Origin: Forficula auricularia
Taxonomy: Eukaryota > Arthropoda > Insecta > Dermaptera > Forficulidae
Reading direction: 5' to 3'
Assembly (NCBI GenBank): GCA_024734495.1
Contig: JALMQS010000099.1
Location: 95,157,388-95,221,387 of the forward strand
DNA: 64,000 nt
The notes beneath the pieces were generated by a model. It did not search any database and was not told where the DNA came from. It saw only the letters and a list, made by a program, of their open reading frames with translations. The position numbers were made by a program, and so were the translations under genes. How positions within the stretch are numbered: position 1 is the stretch's first letter; every line of letters starts with the position of its first letter. Below are positions 33,788 through 46,090 of this stretch, piece by piece.

Positions 33788-36055
33788 GGTACCTACCTAC
33801 AGAACCTATACATACCTATAGAAAAAAATTATAAAATTTTTATTTTTATTTATAATTATTTGAATAATCAGATTTTTATTAAAATCAAAATGTCATTGTA
33901 TTTAAATGAATAGCGTTACGTATTTCTGTAATTAGTCACATATTAACATCATTGCAATTTGATGACTGATGATGATCAAATTGTGATCTTTAAGCTCAAG
34001 TGATATTTCTAACATATAATTTGCTATATTTAGTATTTATTGTCTTCCAAGTTTCCCCAAGAGCTAATAGTTAAAATAATCAAGTTCCAATAATTTAATT
34101 ATATTTTTTTATAATTACTGCTTCTCTTTTAATACTAGAAGAAATAAATTAATATTGCAATTATTTCTAATTGCTTATTTAGTTTAATGAGTGCGGTGCA
34201 AGTGGCATACCTATAGCAAAAGACTCAATAATAATATTAAAATTGATTTTTTTTTACTCTTGTTCATTGACCTAGAAGAGGCTTATGTACATCAGAGACC
34301 ATTTTTTTTAAAGAAACTTCTTTAATCGAATACATTAGTATTTTTGTAAGGCTTCATTTTGCAAATTGAAAATTTTTTATTCAATTGAGTGAGAGTATTG
34401 CGAAATACAAAAAATGTGTTATCACTATAATAATTCGTTTTATTAAACGACATATATACTCCATCAAAACGAAATATATTTTAGTGCTAAAATATTTGTT
34501 GTTTTAATGCTTAGAACAGATTCGATTTTGGGCTTTCTAGCTTCAGATCTTCGTCTTTAAAACGTAAAATTATTCAAAAAATATCATTTTTGAGATTTTA
34601 ATCCATTTCTATAGTAAAAACTAATAGCCAATTAAACAGGTGTGTTTTGTATTCTCCAAAACTGCAAACAGCGTTGAGCCTTGAAAACGTTTCACTTTTT
34701 TCTCCGATTTAAGGATTTTTTGACATTTAAGACAAGCGAAGTGAAAAAAAAAATCATTTTTAAGCGCCTGCAGGAGTAGGCTTTTCCGTATTCTAAGTAA
34801 ATGTTTCAGTCGCATATGCATTTAGAGTTTAAATTACTTGTTTGATAACATTCAAAAAATTAATCGATAAACTTATAGAAAGATTGATTTAATTCTAAAT
34901 AAATAATGAGCAAGAACTTTTTATTATTTAGTTATTTCAGGAACCTTAATCCACTTTCATTAGAACTTTAAATTATGAATGAATAACTATTAAAGATAGA
35001 AGAGAGATATAAATATTTCTATAACTACTAATCAAAACAACTATTTTTCACAAAAACAAGATTTACAAATTTTTCCAAACAATTTTAAATTTTATTTTAA
35101 TTTATTTATTTGATTGTTTTATATTTGGGCTTGAATATTTCCAATTACTTATATCTTATATCAAATCAATTTCCTCTCCTTTTCGTTTCTTCTGACCTCC
35201 TCCAATAATGATGTTCATTTTTGGTCTGTCTGACTAGTCTCTGTTCTCATTTTTTATGATTTCTCATGCAGTCTATTTTATTTTTTATTTTTGACGTCTC
35301 TATTTTATACATGTATATATATAGTTTTGGTATTCATTTGATTATTATTAAATTTATTTAGTTCTATTTTATATTATACTTCTGTTAAATATAAAAATTT
35401 GTGACTTAAATTATTGGTTTTCTCAAATTAGTATTATTAAAATTTAATGTCAATCTAATATCAAAACAACTACGCGTGTTGCGTGCTAATCACGATCCCA
35501 TATTTATTATAGTGAAAACGAAATGGACTTAAAATTTTTATCATTTATTTATACGATAAAAATGTTTGAGGTCGAATATCTTAAATCATACTCATATTTA
35601 ATGATTGATTTAAAAAGAGAAACGATTCAAGACTAGAATGGAAGACTTACAAATAGGCGAAGTCTATACAGATAAAATCTATTTGTTAAGTCATCACATT
35701 AAATCTTTAATCTTGTTTATTTAAAGTGGGACATAAAAGTAAAACGTTGAAAGATCATAGCTCTATTATAAATACCTTAAAATGATATGCTTATTTTAAT
35801 CGGATTATAATAGGAGATTTCCCATAAATCTGATTAATTAGGCTCAGTTTATAAATAATTAAGATTAAATACAACTTTAACAATTAATAAATTAGATATT
35901 TCAAAAAATTAAAAAAATATCGATCAAAGGAAAAGAATAAATGCCTTTAGCGAGCTTCTACCTGTGCAGAACACTTTAAAAAAATATACTCTTCGCGTTC
36001 CTAATGAAGATAGAGAATTGCAACTCCCAATATTATTAGCCTTTATGCCTTTATA
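33788..36055. other. AT-rich stretch with traces of dispersed repeats
   Basis: 34500-34700 shares 'gattttgggctttctagctt' with 2855 and 'aaaactgcaaacagcg' with 42600, pointing to a diverged dispersed repeat. No frame or element boundary could be supported. 35460-35510 is a small less AT-rich patch without content I recognise. Confidence 0.4.
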
Positions 36056-36057
36056 TT

Positions 36058-36097
36058 TAAGTACTTGGTGGATCGAGCTTGCTCGGTAATGTTATGC
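36058..36097 (-). repeat. Helitron-like 3' hairpin, inverse copy
   Basis: CGAGC-tt-GCTCG (36074-36085) with 'gtacttggtgg' before it mirrors the order hairpin-'ggccaggtac' seen at 43773-43800. Only the end motif is recognisable, so this is a short remnant. Confidence 0.35.
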
Positions 36098-36817
36098 ATT
36101 AGTTAATAACGATATATTATTATTTTAATTTAAAATTCAGGTAAAGACAACGATTTTTATTTGCAGCCAGAATTAAATAATATTTAAATAAAATTTATTT
36201 TTTTACCTCTGTTTTACACAGAATTTTGAACTTAATAATAACAATTAAAAATAATATTAATAAACACAGCGGTTCCTTCGTTGACCCTTTTAAAACCTGA
36301 AGAAAGAGGGATGGATGATTCTCTTTTCTCTGAATCGCCGTGTATTTTAAGATGATGAAAATGACGTTCTAATAAATTATTTTATTCGGAATTTGTGGTT
36401 ATCATTTATACTTGGGTTACCTTTGCATCAATTCAGCTGCAAGTTTTACCACTCCGTCTTCAATAGACAATAACTCAAAAATATCCTAATTTTAATATAT
36501 AATAATATTTGTAATGAACTATTAGTGGATTTTAAAATTTGTAATTATAAATGTATTTATAAATTTTTATTAAGACAGCCACCTTAATATAGAAAAAATA
36601 ATAAAATTAAAGTAACCCAAAATAAAATGCTGACATATATTTTTCGGCCCAAAACCCCCTGATCGCTGATTTCCATCGAAACCGTTAGAGCTCCGTTCCA
36701 GAAACCGATTATACCCTATATATTCAAGAATTGCTCCCATCGAACTAATTTCATTCATGGTCGTACCCCTAAATGCAAATGCATTAAATCGAAAAAGCTA
36801 TTATTTTTATTAAATAT
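36098..36817. other. AT-rich stretch with nothing recognised
   Basis: Simple AT-rich sequence. A less AT-rich patch at 36640-36770 has a short minus-strand frame without recognisable motifs. Confidence 0.4.
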
Positions 36818-36965
36818 TTAATCCAAGAACTTTTAGTAGCCTATTCAAACTTGAGATTATTGAGACTTGAGACCAAAAATATCGAGATGGAATGTTTTGA
36901 AAGCATCTGAAAAAATACACATATACTTGTACACTAATTTGAAATAATATATACTTCTGCGGCTT
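36818..36965 (+). repeat. Direct repeat, copy 1 of 2
   Basis: 'agaacttttagtagcctatt' through 'gaaagcatctgaaaaaatac' to 'gaaataatatatacttct' recurs at 37888-38035 with scattered changes, in the same orientation and about 1.07 kb apart. The ends are not marked by terminal repeats. Confidence 0.75.
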
Positions 36966-37887
36966 GTATGTACATAGCTTCACAATGTTTCCATCTCTGG
37001 AATCATACTGGAACTCTATTTGGAATACCCTTGAGTTCATTTCTCACGCGACCCTTGATGTCAAAATATCTAAACATTTTCATTAAACTAAATTATTATT
37101 TATTTGTGTATAAAAAAATGTGAAACTCTTAACACGGCGCATATGAAGATCTTTATGGAATACTTATCTATTTCTATTACTAATATATTTTTTACGTATA
37201 TTAATTGACTAGTAATAATACCATAGATTTATGTAAAATCTATAGTCTTTCTGTTGTTCGATAATTTAATTTAATTTAATATCAACTAAAGACTTTATAT
37301 TTTCCTTTCATAAATCACTGATTTATTTGTAATTTAAGACCTTGACAAGTGTTTTAAAATAATAACAAGGGAAATGATTATTCTTCTATTAGACTGCTAC
37401 ACTCTGACTATAGCTATTATTACCAGGGGCAAGCAAGCGCTCAGTAAGTGTATTAATTATTTTCGATTAATACTACACGTTTATTTATTATTAATACATT
37501 CTTTGGTCACGATCTATTTCAATTTGAAACTTTTCCTAATTTATTATATATTTATTAAATCAAGTTTATGTACAAAATAAATAATAGAAAAGCAATTTCA
37601 GAATTATTTTGCTCGTGATACACTTTGTCCTTTAGCTTTGTTTATTGGCCTCAATTTTCATAAATCTTATAGGTATTTATGAATTATTAGTTAATTTCAT
37701 TTTTATTAAATAAAAATTCTTCTTAAATGACGTTCATTCATAAAATTAAAAACTCATTAGGATTTTATTTATTTGCTATTAATAAAAATTAGAAAATTGA
37801 TTAATAACTATTTTTCTATTAGTTTTATTAGTAGAAAGTATTAATGACATTTCTAATTTCCCCATGGGGGGTCTATCGAAGAGATCT
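36966..37887. other. AT-rich stretch between the direct repeats
   Basis: No gene or RNA. If the two flanking copies mark one element, this 0.9 kb would be its interior, but no frame or motif supports that. Confidence 0.4.
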
Positions 37888-38035
37888 ATTTAAGAACTTT
37901 TAGTAACCTATTCAAACTTGATATTATTGAGACTTTAGATCAAAAATATTGATGTGAAATTTTCTGAAAGCATCTGAAAAAATACAAATATACTTATACA
38001 CTAATTCGAAATAATATATCCTTCTAATTAAGTGT
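37888..38035 (+). repeat. Direct repeat, copy 2 of 2
   Basis: Second copy of 36818-36965. It is followed immediately by the GC-richer family member at 38050-38325. Confidence 0.75.
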
Positions 38036-38049
38036 TTCAAATCTTTGAT

Positions 38050-38325
38050 CGAGGGACGGCCTAACTCCCTATTGCGCCTTCGTGCGAAATACTGATTGGA
38101 GCCTGTATATGCTACGAACAATCAGGCTTGTCTAGCGAGCACAGGGTGGGAGAAGCCCAACATAATCATGTTCAAACCTGTTACGTCACACTCGCTGTTT
38201 GCCAGTAACATCATCAGTCAGGTCATTTATTAGCAACACCTCTTATAATAGGAGCCCCTGCTATATAGACAACTGATTTAACAGATCAGTTAAGGGTATG
38301 ACTACCCTGCCTTTTCGTCGACGAT
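38050..38325 (+). repeat. Unrecognised GC-richer family, copy 1 (SINE-like)
   Basis: Ordered blocks ('aggcttgtct', 'gtttgccagtaacatcatca', 'gtcatttattagcaacac', 'ggagcccctgctatatagac', 'aactga', 'agggtatgactaccctgcc') match the inverse of 55020-55275. Length of about 260 bp, high GC against an AT-rich background, and copies in both orientations suit a SINE. No A/B box pair or tail was located, and the origin is unknown. Confidence 0.6.
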
Positions 38326-38620
38326 TTTTTCATACAGTTCAATCAATAGAAATTAAATTGAGAATCTACCATTACTTTAGCAAAATGTAGCGCTGATTAG
38401 TTTTTGGCACCTATCTGCTCACAAACATTAGTACTTTATTCCAGTACTTTTTTAATTTTTCTAAATATCTTGAAAATGACTTGACCAATTCTGATGAAAT
38501 TTAATATTCTAATTAAGTATCTTGAGGACCACAAAAAAGGTTATATAAAGTTATTAGTAAAATTATATTTTAAATGTAATTTTACCCTAGAGTAAGATAG
38601 TAATTTTTTAAAATTCTTTA
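38312..38620 (+). repeat. Hairpin-headed family, body fragment
   Basis: It matches 4075-4345: 'cacgaa/acgattttt' region, 'gcgctgattagtttttgg', 'agtactttattccagtactt', 'gaggaccacaaaaaaggtt', and the 'ttaccctagagtaagatagt' end. Head and terminal hairpin are absent. It abuts the 38050-38325 repeat. Confidence 0.6.
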
Positions 38621-41600
38621 AAATTTAATCGGTATAATACGTATAACTCATGATCATTGGTCGAATTTAAGGCCTTGACCGTCGTGTACCGCAAGACCTT
38701 ACATATATGGGCGGCGCCTACCTGCCTCAATCTTACAACTAAGAGCATAATCTTCAAAACTTTAAGTAACACTCTTTCTCAAAAATAGCTTATTAAATAA
38801 TTTATATTAATTTTATAAATTAAACTGCTTAATGGGAGATAAAATTTTATTAAAGCTACTCTTTCTTGAAATTTTTGCAACTCACCCGTATTTTAATAGA
38901 TGTTCTTGAACATAATATAAAAATGTCTTAAGAGCATTTCTTAGAATCGTCATTCATAAAAAGAAATCAGGTAGTTTATGGATCATATGAAGAGGTGCTT
39001 AGGCAACTTAATAAATCATTCCCATAAAAATTTCAATCAGTATTTCTTTTGGCGAAATGATGGCGAAACGATGGGCGATTTTCCAATCAGCGTTTTATTT
39101 TCTCCAAAAAAAGACTTCATTTTGATTGCCTCTTTTCCAATAAAAAAACTTTTTCATATACTATTAGACATTTATGAAAAAATCTAAATTGAATTAATTT
39201 TTAATAAATATTAAAATTTTTATAGATTTCATTATAAAAGAGTAATAGTATAAAGTTGAGAAAAATGGCAAATCTAATAAACGCCATTAAATTAAGAAGA
39301 TAATTAACTTTGACAGAAATGTGGCAATCAGAATGAGATACCAAAATATCAAATATAATTGAGCTAGTAAAAGCAACGAAAGCTTGGAAAATATATAGAT
39401 TTAAACCCACTTAACAGTAAATGTTAAAAAGATCAAGGTAGTAACAACAATATTTAGAAAAGGAAATTCAAGAAGACAAATAATATCTTGGAAATGGAAA
39501 GGAGAATCGATTGAAGTCGAGAAAACATGATTCTTTATAAACTAAAGAAATGGAAGGGATAATGAATAAAAGGCTCTGAAATGAAATAAGCATATACCTA
39601 TCCGGAAAAAGAACTTCAGTTTATTTAAATAAATTAAGAAGTAGTAATATATTATCAAATGTATATTTACAGAAAATTTACAGAAAATGCTATAAAATTG
39701 TAGAGAAAGTAAAAAATAGGCATAATTTCTTTTGTAGATATTTTGGCCATCGCAAAAATAAATTTAATTTGTGATTTCGATCAAACATTATTTTATCAAT
39801 CATTAAGGAGGTCCTTTCGCCACCAATTTAAAATTAAAAGATATTAGATTATAACTATAAATTATTATAATTTTTTATAATAGTTTAAGTCTCTATCTAT
39901 CCTTTGGTAAAGTTTAAATCACACATTAGCGAGCAAATTCTTTAAAATGTAAATATTTTCTTAGAGTCTTATGGAAAATTAAGACCATGACACTTTCTCT
40001 TGAATTATATTACTATTAGTTGATTTTATAAAGTTAAAAAAAATTAAAAATTAGCTTTTTGAAACATGCAAGTTTCTTTTTTTCCAATAAAATATATGAT
40101 TGATCGACGAATTTACTTAGATATCAACTTTAAAAAATCACATAAATGCTATGTTTGGATATAAACATAAACAGTATTAATACAACGCATTGCCAAATCA
40201 TACAAGAGTTATTATCAGCTGATTTGAACAATTCAAACTAACTTTTGTATTTAATTTTTTTTATAATTGTTTTTATTTCAAATATTTACGGCTTTCATAC
40301 TATTTATTTTTTAATTCTATTTTTTTTCATTTGTTTTTTATCTTGTTTTATTAAATATTAGATATTAGACTTCTTTTGACTCAACTGGAGCGAAAGGACT
40401 TCCTTAAATAGTTTAAAACGATCAAATAATTTTTGGTCGGAATATTAATTATAATTTTATCCTGAAACATAAACATTATTCGGCTCCAAAGGTTAGAAAA
40501 GTTGTCCATGCCTGTTGTAAAAAAAATCTATAATTTTTTTTTGTTGTTTTTGATTCAAAATTATACAAATTCTATTCTTTCATGATTTTTTCATCTTAAA
40601 AAAATGTAATTCATTTGAGAAAAATTATGATTTCTTTCATTATACTTAAACCAGCTACGGCCCCTGGATTCCGCCCCCCCCCCCACAGGTCAAATCTAAT
40701 AAAATATTTTACAATAACCCCCCGCCCCCTTTTAATAAAATAATTTATAATTTTTACTCAGTATGGCTCTGGTATTGTCAAGATTTAGAACAGGCCAAAA
40801 TGTTTTTCTAACCGCGGATAGAAAATAAATTACAATTATTTACGAAAGAACCCCCTCTTCTAAATTTTGTTTGAGAATTTTAGATTTTGTATTTATTTAA
40901 GGCATGGTACATAATAGTAAAGATATTATAAAATTTTAATTTTAAGTGTGATAAAGATTATTAATTGAAAACCGTGTCGAGAGCACACAACTTTATTTAT
41001 TCTCAGTCGGATAGTTTACCAAAAACCTGAATTTTGAGAAGTAATATGATCTCATGCCATTGTTATCTAAACAAATCATGTTTATGTGAACTGAGCCTAC
41101 CTAGTTCATGGGTATTTTTTGTGGGATCATTTATTATTCACGAATAGAATTAAAGAATCCGATATGTCGAATTTTTTATGGTGGGTGGTGACATTGAAAT
41201 TTTATGTAAAACAAGTTAAGAGTCAGATCCAGAATCTTAGATTTCGATTTCCTTTTTGATAATTTCATAAAATTTAACAAGGAGCGACAATTTGTTCAGA
41301 TATATTTATATTTAAATTAATTTGATAAAATATGCCTTTTCGAATTTTATGCATTTCATTGAATAAAGTCAATGACTCTATGCGTCACGCACGCGAGAGT
41401 GAAAAATATTTACAAGTCAAGAAATTGAGTTTTTCAAGTCTTATATCTATAGAGAAGAATTTAAATTATTATTATTATTATTTTTTACTAGACACATACA
41501 AATCAATTAATTTTATTATAACGTGTTATAAATCAATTTTCTTTTATATGAAAATTCCTGGGTTTGTTTTGGAAAAAATTAGTGTTCTCCTATTATCAAT

Positions 41601-42730
41601 TCAATTAAAACTTTTCACTTAATAATATAATTAATTATTTGTCAAATTTTACATATTAAAGCATTGATTTGATAGGATTTTTTTAGATAAATGTATCCAC
41701 GATGTCATTCACTTTAGAGAAGCCGGTTCTCAAGGTACACCTTTCAATAGTGAAATGCGCAGAGCTTGATTATTTTTGCTTCATCTATCAACACTTGAAT
41801 AAATAATAGTAAAAAATTTTTAATTAATTTTTACTTAGATCATAGTCAGTCTACCTCTAAATAAATTCCAAATTATTTACCTTACTATGCTAAGACTATA
41901 ACGTTGAGATTTGAGTAAAAAGCGAAATTTTTTTCAAAGTTCGATACGTTTTGTTGATTCGATAATCTTTTTATCAATAAACGATTTGGGTTAAAACTTA
42001 ACACAAAGTTGCAGGTTCTTAATACAAAATAATACTTAATTTCAGCTCATTACTTTACAGCACATCAAAAGACTCGATTATTTTTTTGTTTTCTGCATTT
42101 TTCAACCCGAAGTTCTGAAGCTAGAATAACCAAAAATTAATTGTTCTTCGCTTAGTATCAGAACGAATTTTATATCAAAATTTGCCCTTGAGATATTGCT
42201 CAGGTACACAGAACACAGACTGAGAAAAAGTCATGCTTGAAAATATAACTCCGTACGCCTGAGAGGTAGGCAACGCCTGCTTGCCGGGCCAGGCTCCTAG
42301 TAAATTCACACAAAAACTCAATTTTTTTTGTTCATTTTGTTGAAAAATGTCTGTAACGTGGAGAAAAACCATTTTCAACCATGATTTTTGTATGTGTGTG
42401 TATCTGGCTGTTTGTCTGAATTTGAATATCAACGATAACTTAAGAACGAAAAGTCTTAAAAAGTTAGTCTTGTGCTAAAATGTTTATATTTCCAATCTGG
42501 AGAGCTGATTAGCATTCTAGCCCAAGATGTTCCGGTTAAAAAAAATGATCAAATAGTAAAAAACAATAAAAAATCGAACAAGATGTTTTGCATTATTTAT
42601 TCACCAAAACTACAAACAGCGTACCAAGTCTTGAAAAATTTTCACTTTCCCCTCTAATTTTCATCTTAACTTCATTTTTATTTTGTGTTATTCAATTGAT
42701 ATTACTTTTATTTTTCTTTAAAAATCGAAT
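38621..42730. other. AT-rich stretch with nothing firmly recognised
   Basis: C-rich runs at 40670-40735 look like part of a further transposon end ('cagctacggcccctgg'), but no partner end was found. 42035-42660 shares 'ctacaaacagcgt' and 'gtcttgaaaaattttcac' with 34660, and has a GC-richer patch (42260-42300). The frames at 41332-41622 and 42175-42432 show no domain. No gene is supported. Confidence 0.35.
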
Positions 42731-42738
42731 AGTTAACC

Positions 42739-42894
42739 CGAGGGGTGAACCGCGGCCTAAAATCGTGTACACCTACTTCCACTTCAACTTTCATTTCCAA
42801 GTAGAAGACAATAGAATACAATAGATTATCTAATGAATTCCAAAATAATTCCAAAGACGGTGTACACTTAATTCCAATCGCGGTTCACCCCTCG
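42739..42894. mobile_element. Small inverted-repeat element (MITE)
   Basis: CGAGGGGTGAACCGCG at 42739 is matched exactly by its inverse ending at 42894. Just inside, 'gtgtacacctac' and 'ggtgtacactta' also mirror each other, and a further 'attccaa' echo is present. The length is 156 bp. No target duplication is visible in the flanks, so the superfamily cannot be assigned. Confidence 0.75.
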
Positions 42895-43097
42895 CATAAA
42901 AATGTGGGGTTTTTCAAGAAATTTTTACTTTTATTAAATCAATGACAAATGGCAGAATATCACAAGTGTAGAAGATTAAGTACTGTTAATGGGGGAGAAG
43001 TTATCTCCGAAATCGAAGTAAAAAAATAAAATGTATATTATATTATGTAATTTAAGAAAGGGTCCATTAAATCTTATTATATTAAACGAGCAAAAAT

Positions 43098-43116
43098 TGT
43101 ATATATATACATATAC

Positions 43117-43180
<64 letters not shown>
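43098..43180. repeat. (TA)n microsatellite with TACA interruptions
   Basis: An uninterrupted TA run follows three 'tatacatatacata'-type units. Both strands give spurious long Ile-Tyr frames, which should not be read as proteins. Confidence 0.95.
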
Positions 43181-43182
<2 letters not shown>

Positions 43183-43565
43183 AATCGGGTTCTCGAAAAT
43201 GGCTCTAACGATTTGTATGAAATTCACGGGTTAGGAGGGTTTTGTGTTGGCGATTCGATCTGTCACGGTCTCATCTTCGGCTTATGGGTTTTTTGTTAAT
43301 TCAAATAATTATTCACAGGTGGTTGTCTCGATAAAAATGAATAATTACATTTTTATTCAATTTCCTTTTAATTTTTAATTGGTTTTTTAATTTTATATTC
43401 CACAATAAGATCATTATAATTATTAATATATATTAAAAGTTGGCCAATTTAATTGATTGAAAATCGAGTTTTAATTCCCACAAATATTAATTTGACAATT
43501 TAATTGATGAACTCAAAATTTGTTATTTAATTTAAAAAAATAATTATAAAGTATTTATTTATATA

Positions 43566-43803
43566 TCTATATATACATAATCTGTGGGCCACTGAAGGCT
43601 AGAAATGCAAAACAGGGTTCGTGGGCGGAGGTGGGGTAGATGTAGGGGAGCAGGAGGGGCGTTGCAGTGGTGGGGGTCCGGGGGAGGTACGGGGTTTCGG
43701 GAGAGGGTGAGGGTGGGGGTGAAGGAGGGGGTTCGGGGATTAATATATAGCTATTAACTGAAGCAAAAAGTTACCGAGCATCGCTCGGTGGCCAGGTACT
43801 TGT
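43566..43803 (+). mobile_element. Helitron-like non-autonomous element
   Basis: The 5' end TCTATATATACATAATCTGT fits Helitron starts. The 3' part has ACCGAGCATCGCTCGGT (43773-43789), a 7-bp stem with 3-base loop, about 12 bases before the presumed end. The interior is a G-rich tract (43618-43738). The same hairpin and following 'ccagg.actt' occur at 59632-59660 and, inverse, at 36058-36097. A clean CTRR terminus is not seen, which keeps confidence moderate. Confidence 0.5.
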
Positions 43804-44855
43804 TTATCAAAAGTAAAACAATTAATTAGGAAGTTGATTAAGTAAAAATATAAATTGATTATAGAAAAAGCTTTTTAGTGTTGTTTTTACTTTTTCTCTA
43901 AGATTTCAGACATTTCTGTATCCAAATAAGCAAACATAAGTGAATAAATACCATAAATAAAATAATAATAACAATAATAATGATAGTTGGAAATTTTTGA
44001 GTAAATTCAACACTCTTGTCATCTGTTGATCAGTACTTATAATAATATGTATATTGTTGAAGAAGGAAGTTCACTGCTTATTATTTTATCATTTTCAGTT
44101 AACAAAGCTAGCATGAAGAATTTTTCCTTTAAAGGTAAACCTGCTTGCGTTTTATCCGCTAAGATCAAACCGGAAGGAAGATATTTCATTGTCGGTCAAG
44201 TAAACTTAGCGTAGTAAAACGATTCCGAGTCGTTGTCAATCACAAGCCACTACTGAAGACTGGAGAGCATCCCGTTTGTTAGAAAGCACAACCTCAGGGC
44301 TAACATCCATGATCGATTAGATTGGAAAATTTAACTTCGATTTTATCTGTCAGCCGAAATAGTAGCTTCTCGCTTGATCAACTACTCAAATAGTCGATAT
44401 CATGAAAAATCAACGGGATATTTGCTTCATTGAAAAATATTTCATTTCATTTGAGTAGCATGACTTCATTTCAACTTTATTTCCTTATATTTCTATAGAT
44501 GATTAGGCAATTGGTTTGACGCATCATTTGTTTATTTTGCATTATTAATCCATTCTCTTTTTTTAATGAATAGACTTGAGTTAAAAATGGTTAATTAGAA
44601 ATTTTATAAAATATTACTTAACATTTTTAAAACTTAAATGTAATATCATTTAAGAAATGTTACTTTACTGTTAAATTGTTATGTGTATTATTATTATTTA
44701 ATAAATCCTTATCAGTCTTGGAGTTCAAAGCACTTGATCAGATATGAAGGATCATCAAAGTTAACTAAAAATGTCGCTGTTGACATTTCAGCCTTTCCAA
44801 TCAGTCATGATGCATTGCATCCCAATGGAATTTATTACGGATGTCTAAATAGAAA
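43804..44855. other. AT-rich stretch; two non-credible frames
   Basis: Frames at 44026-44214 and 44683-44892 have ordinary composition but no motif I can match, no splice context, and no homology to each other. I do not call genes here. Confidence 0.35.
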
Positions 44856-44858
44856 TTT

Positions 44859-45556
44859 CTTAAGGACGTTCCTAATAAATCAATTTTCTTGAAATCCTTT
44901 TAAAACTTGGAACACACATATTGTGTCACATCACATATAAGTCGTCTTCATATGTAGAAATTTTTATTAATAGTCTTTGCGCGCTAAATTTACAAATATT
45001 GACCAAAAAATTTGCATATTTAACACGCGATCCCTATCCTGATTGATGTTAAAGCGACTTGTTTCATTAAATAACAATCGTAATTTTCTTGATATTATTT
45101 TGAAAAACTGAGAAACATTAGCTGCAAGATATAACAAATATTTTCCTGTTAAAATAATTGTATCAAGTGGTATTTATTTTGAATGAAATATTTAAAAGTT
45201 AGGTACTTTTGATGGTTTTCATTTTTTCTCTCATGTCATGACAAGTAAGAGATGGCGACTTGGCAACATCTCACTAAAATCATTCAATTTTTTCATATCT
45301 AAAAAACTTCTGCAGCTGGTGGTTTTGAGATTTTTAGCTAATTCTCTTAACCTAACTATACTGTTCTTATCTGGAATTTTCCATTGAGCTGTTTCATTAA
45401 GTGTTTTTTTTTATTCTTTGTCTTTTAGCGTCAGTAAAAATGCAATGTTGCCAGATGTAAGAAACGACGCAGTGAAAATAATTTTGACTTTCTGCGCATG
45501 TGAGAGCTGGGGAAAGAGAGAACTGCATCTGAGCTATATTAGGGAACGTCCTTAGG
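44859..45556. mobile_element. TIR element of about 700 bp ('TTAAGGACGTTCC' ends)
   Basis: Left CTTAAGGACGTTCCTAATA (44859-44877) and right TATTAGGGAACGTCCTTAGG (45537-45556) are inverted with one gap. Inside, less AT-rich patches (45230-45280, 45425-45530) include 'ggcaacatctcac' and 'aatgttgccagatg', which partly mirror each other. No transposase frame or certain target duplication was found. Confidence 0.65.
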
Positions 45557-45593
45557 CCAGAAAAACAACTGATACATTCATTAAAAGTGCCTC

Positions 45594-45860
45594 ATGGCTC
45601 TAGGAAAATGTAACGCCGACAATTTCTAGTAGCATTTATATTGTGGTTTTATTTTAAAATTTTTTGTTAATAATATTAAAATTAATATTAATAATACTAT
45701 ATTTCTATTATATATATATATACCTACGTAAGAAATTGAGCTTATGGGCCGTGACGTCATAAGCAAACATTCCCACCACACAACGCCTGTAGACTATTCC
45801 TTTTTTGTGCTTAAGAATAGAGCGGTTGAATAAGCATTAGGCGCAAAATGTAAATATGGT
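45594..45860 (+). repeat. Dispersed repeat ('ggctctaggaaaat'), copy 2
   Basis: Full-length match to 11392-11656 with the same order of blocks, including 'gggccgtgacgtcataagc' and 'attaggcgcaaaatgtaa'. Followed at 45900-46090 by an inverse partial copy ('gaactt...aatttcagctcatat', then 'aaatcaaaccacaatataga'), so this locus is a head-to-head pair. Confidence 0.65.
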
Positions 45861-45899
45861 TACAATTACATAACTGAGTATATTAGATGATTCTATTGT

Positions 45900-46090
45900 C
45901 ACCAGTATCAAAAGTGTGTGCAAAATTTCGGCTCATTCGGTTGGGTAGAACTTGTTTAAACTCAATTTCAGCTCATATATTCATATATAATAGAACAATA
46001 GAAATGTTATTAATAATTTTATTAATATTAATATTATTATTATTATTATACAAAACTTTTTTAAATCAAACCACAATATAGAATTTTTTC
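45900..46090 (-). repeat. Dispersed repeat ('ggctctaggaaaat'), inverse partial copy
   Basis: Reads as the inverse of the 5' half of copies at 11392 and 45594, through the (AAT)n centre to 'tctatattgtggtttgattt'. The head is truncated near 46090. Confidence 0.55.

Noticed and set aside
40665..40760. hAT-like element with C-rich ends ('cagctacggcccctgg')
   Set aside because: No matching opposite end or target duplication could be found.
43031..43234. Long Ile-Tyr open frames on both strands
   Set aside because: They are translations of a (TA)n microsatellite, not proteins.
45230..45530. Conserved host exon in the less AT-rich part of the 44.9-45.6 kb element
   Set aside because: The region lies within clear inverted ends and has no open frame of useful length.
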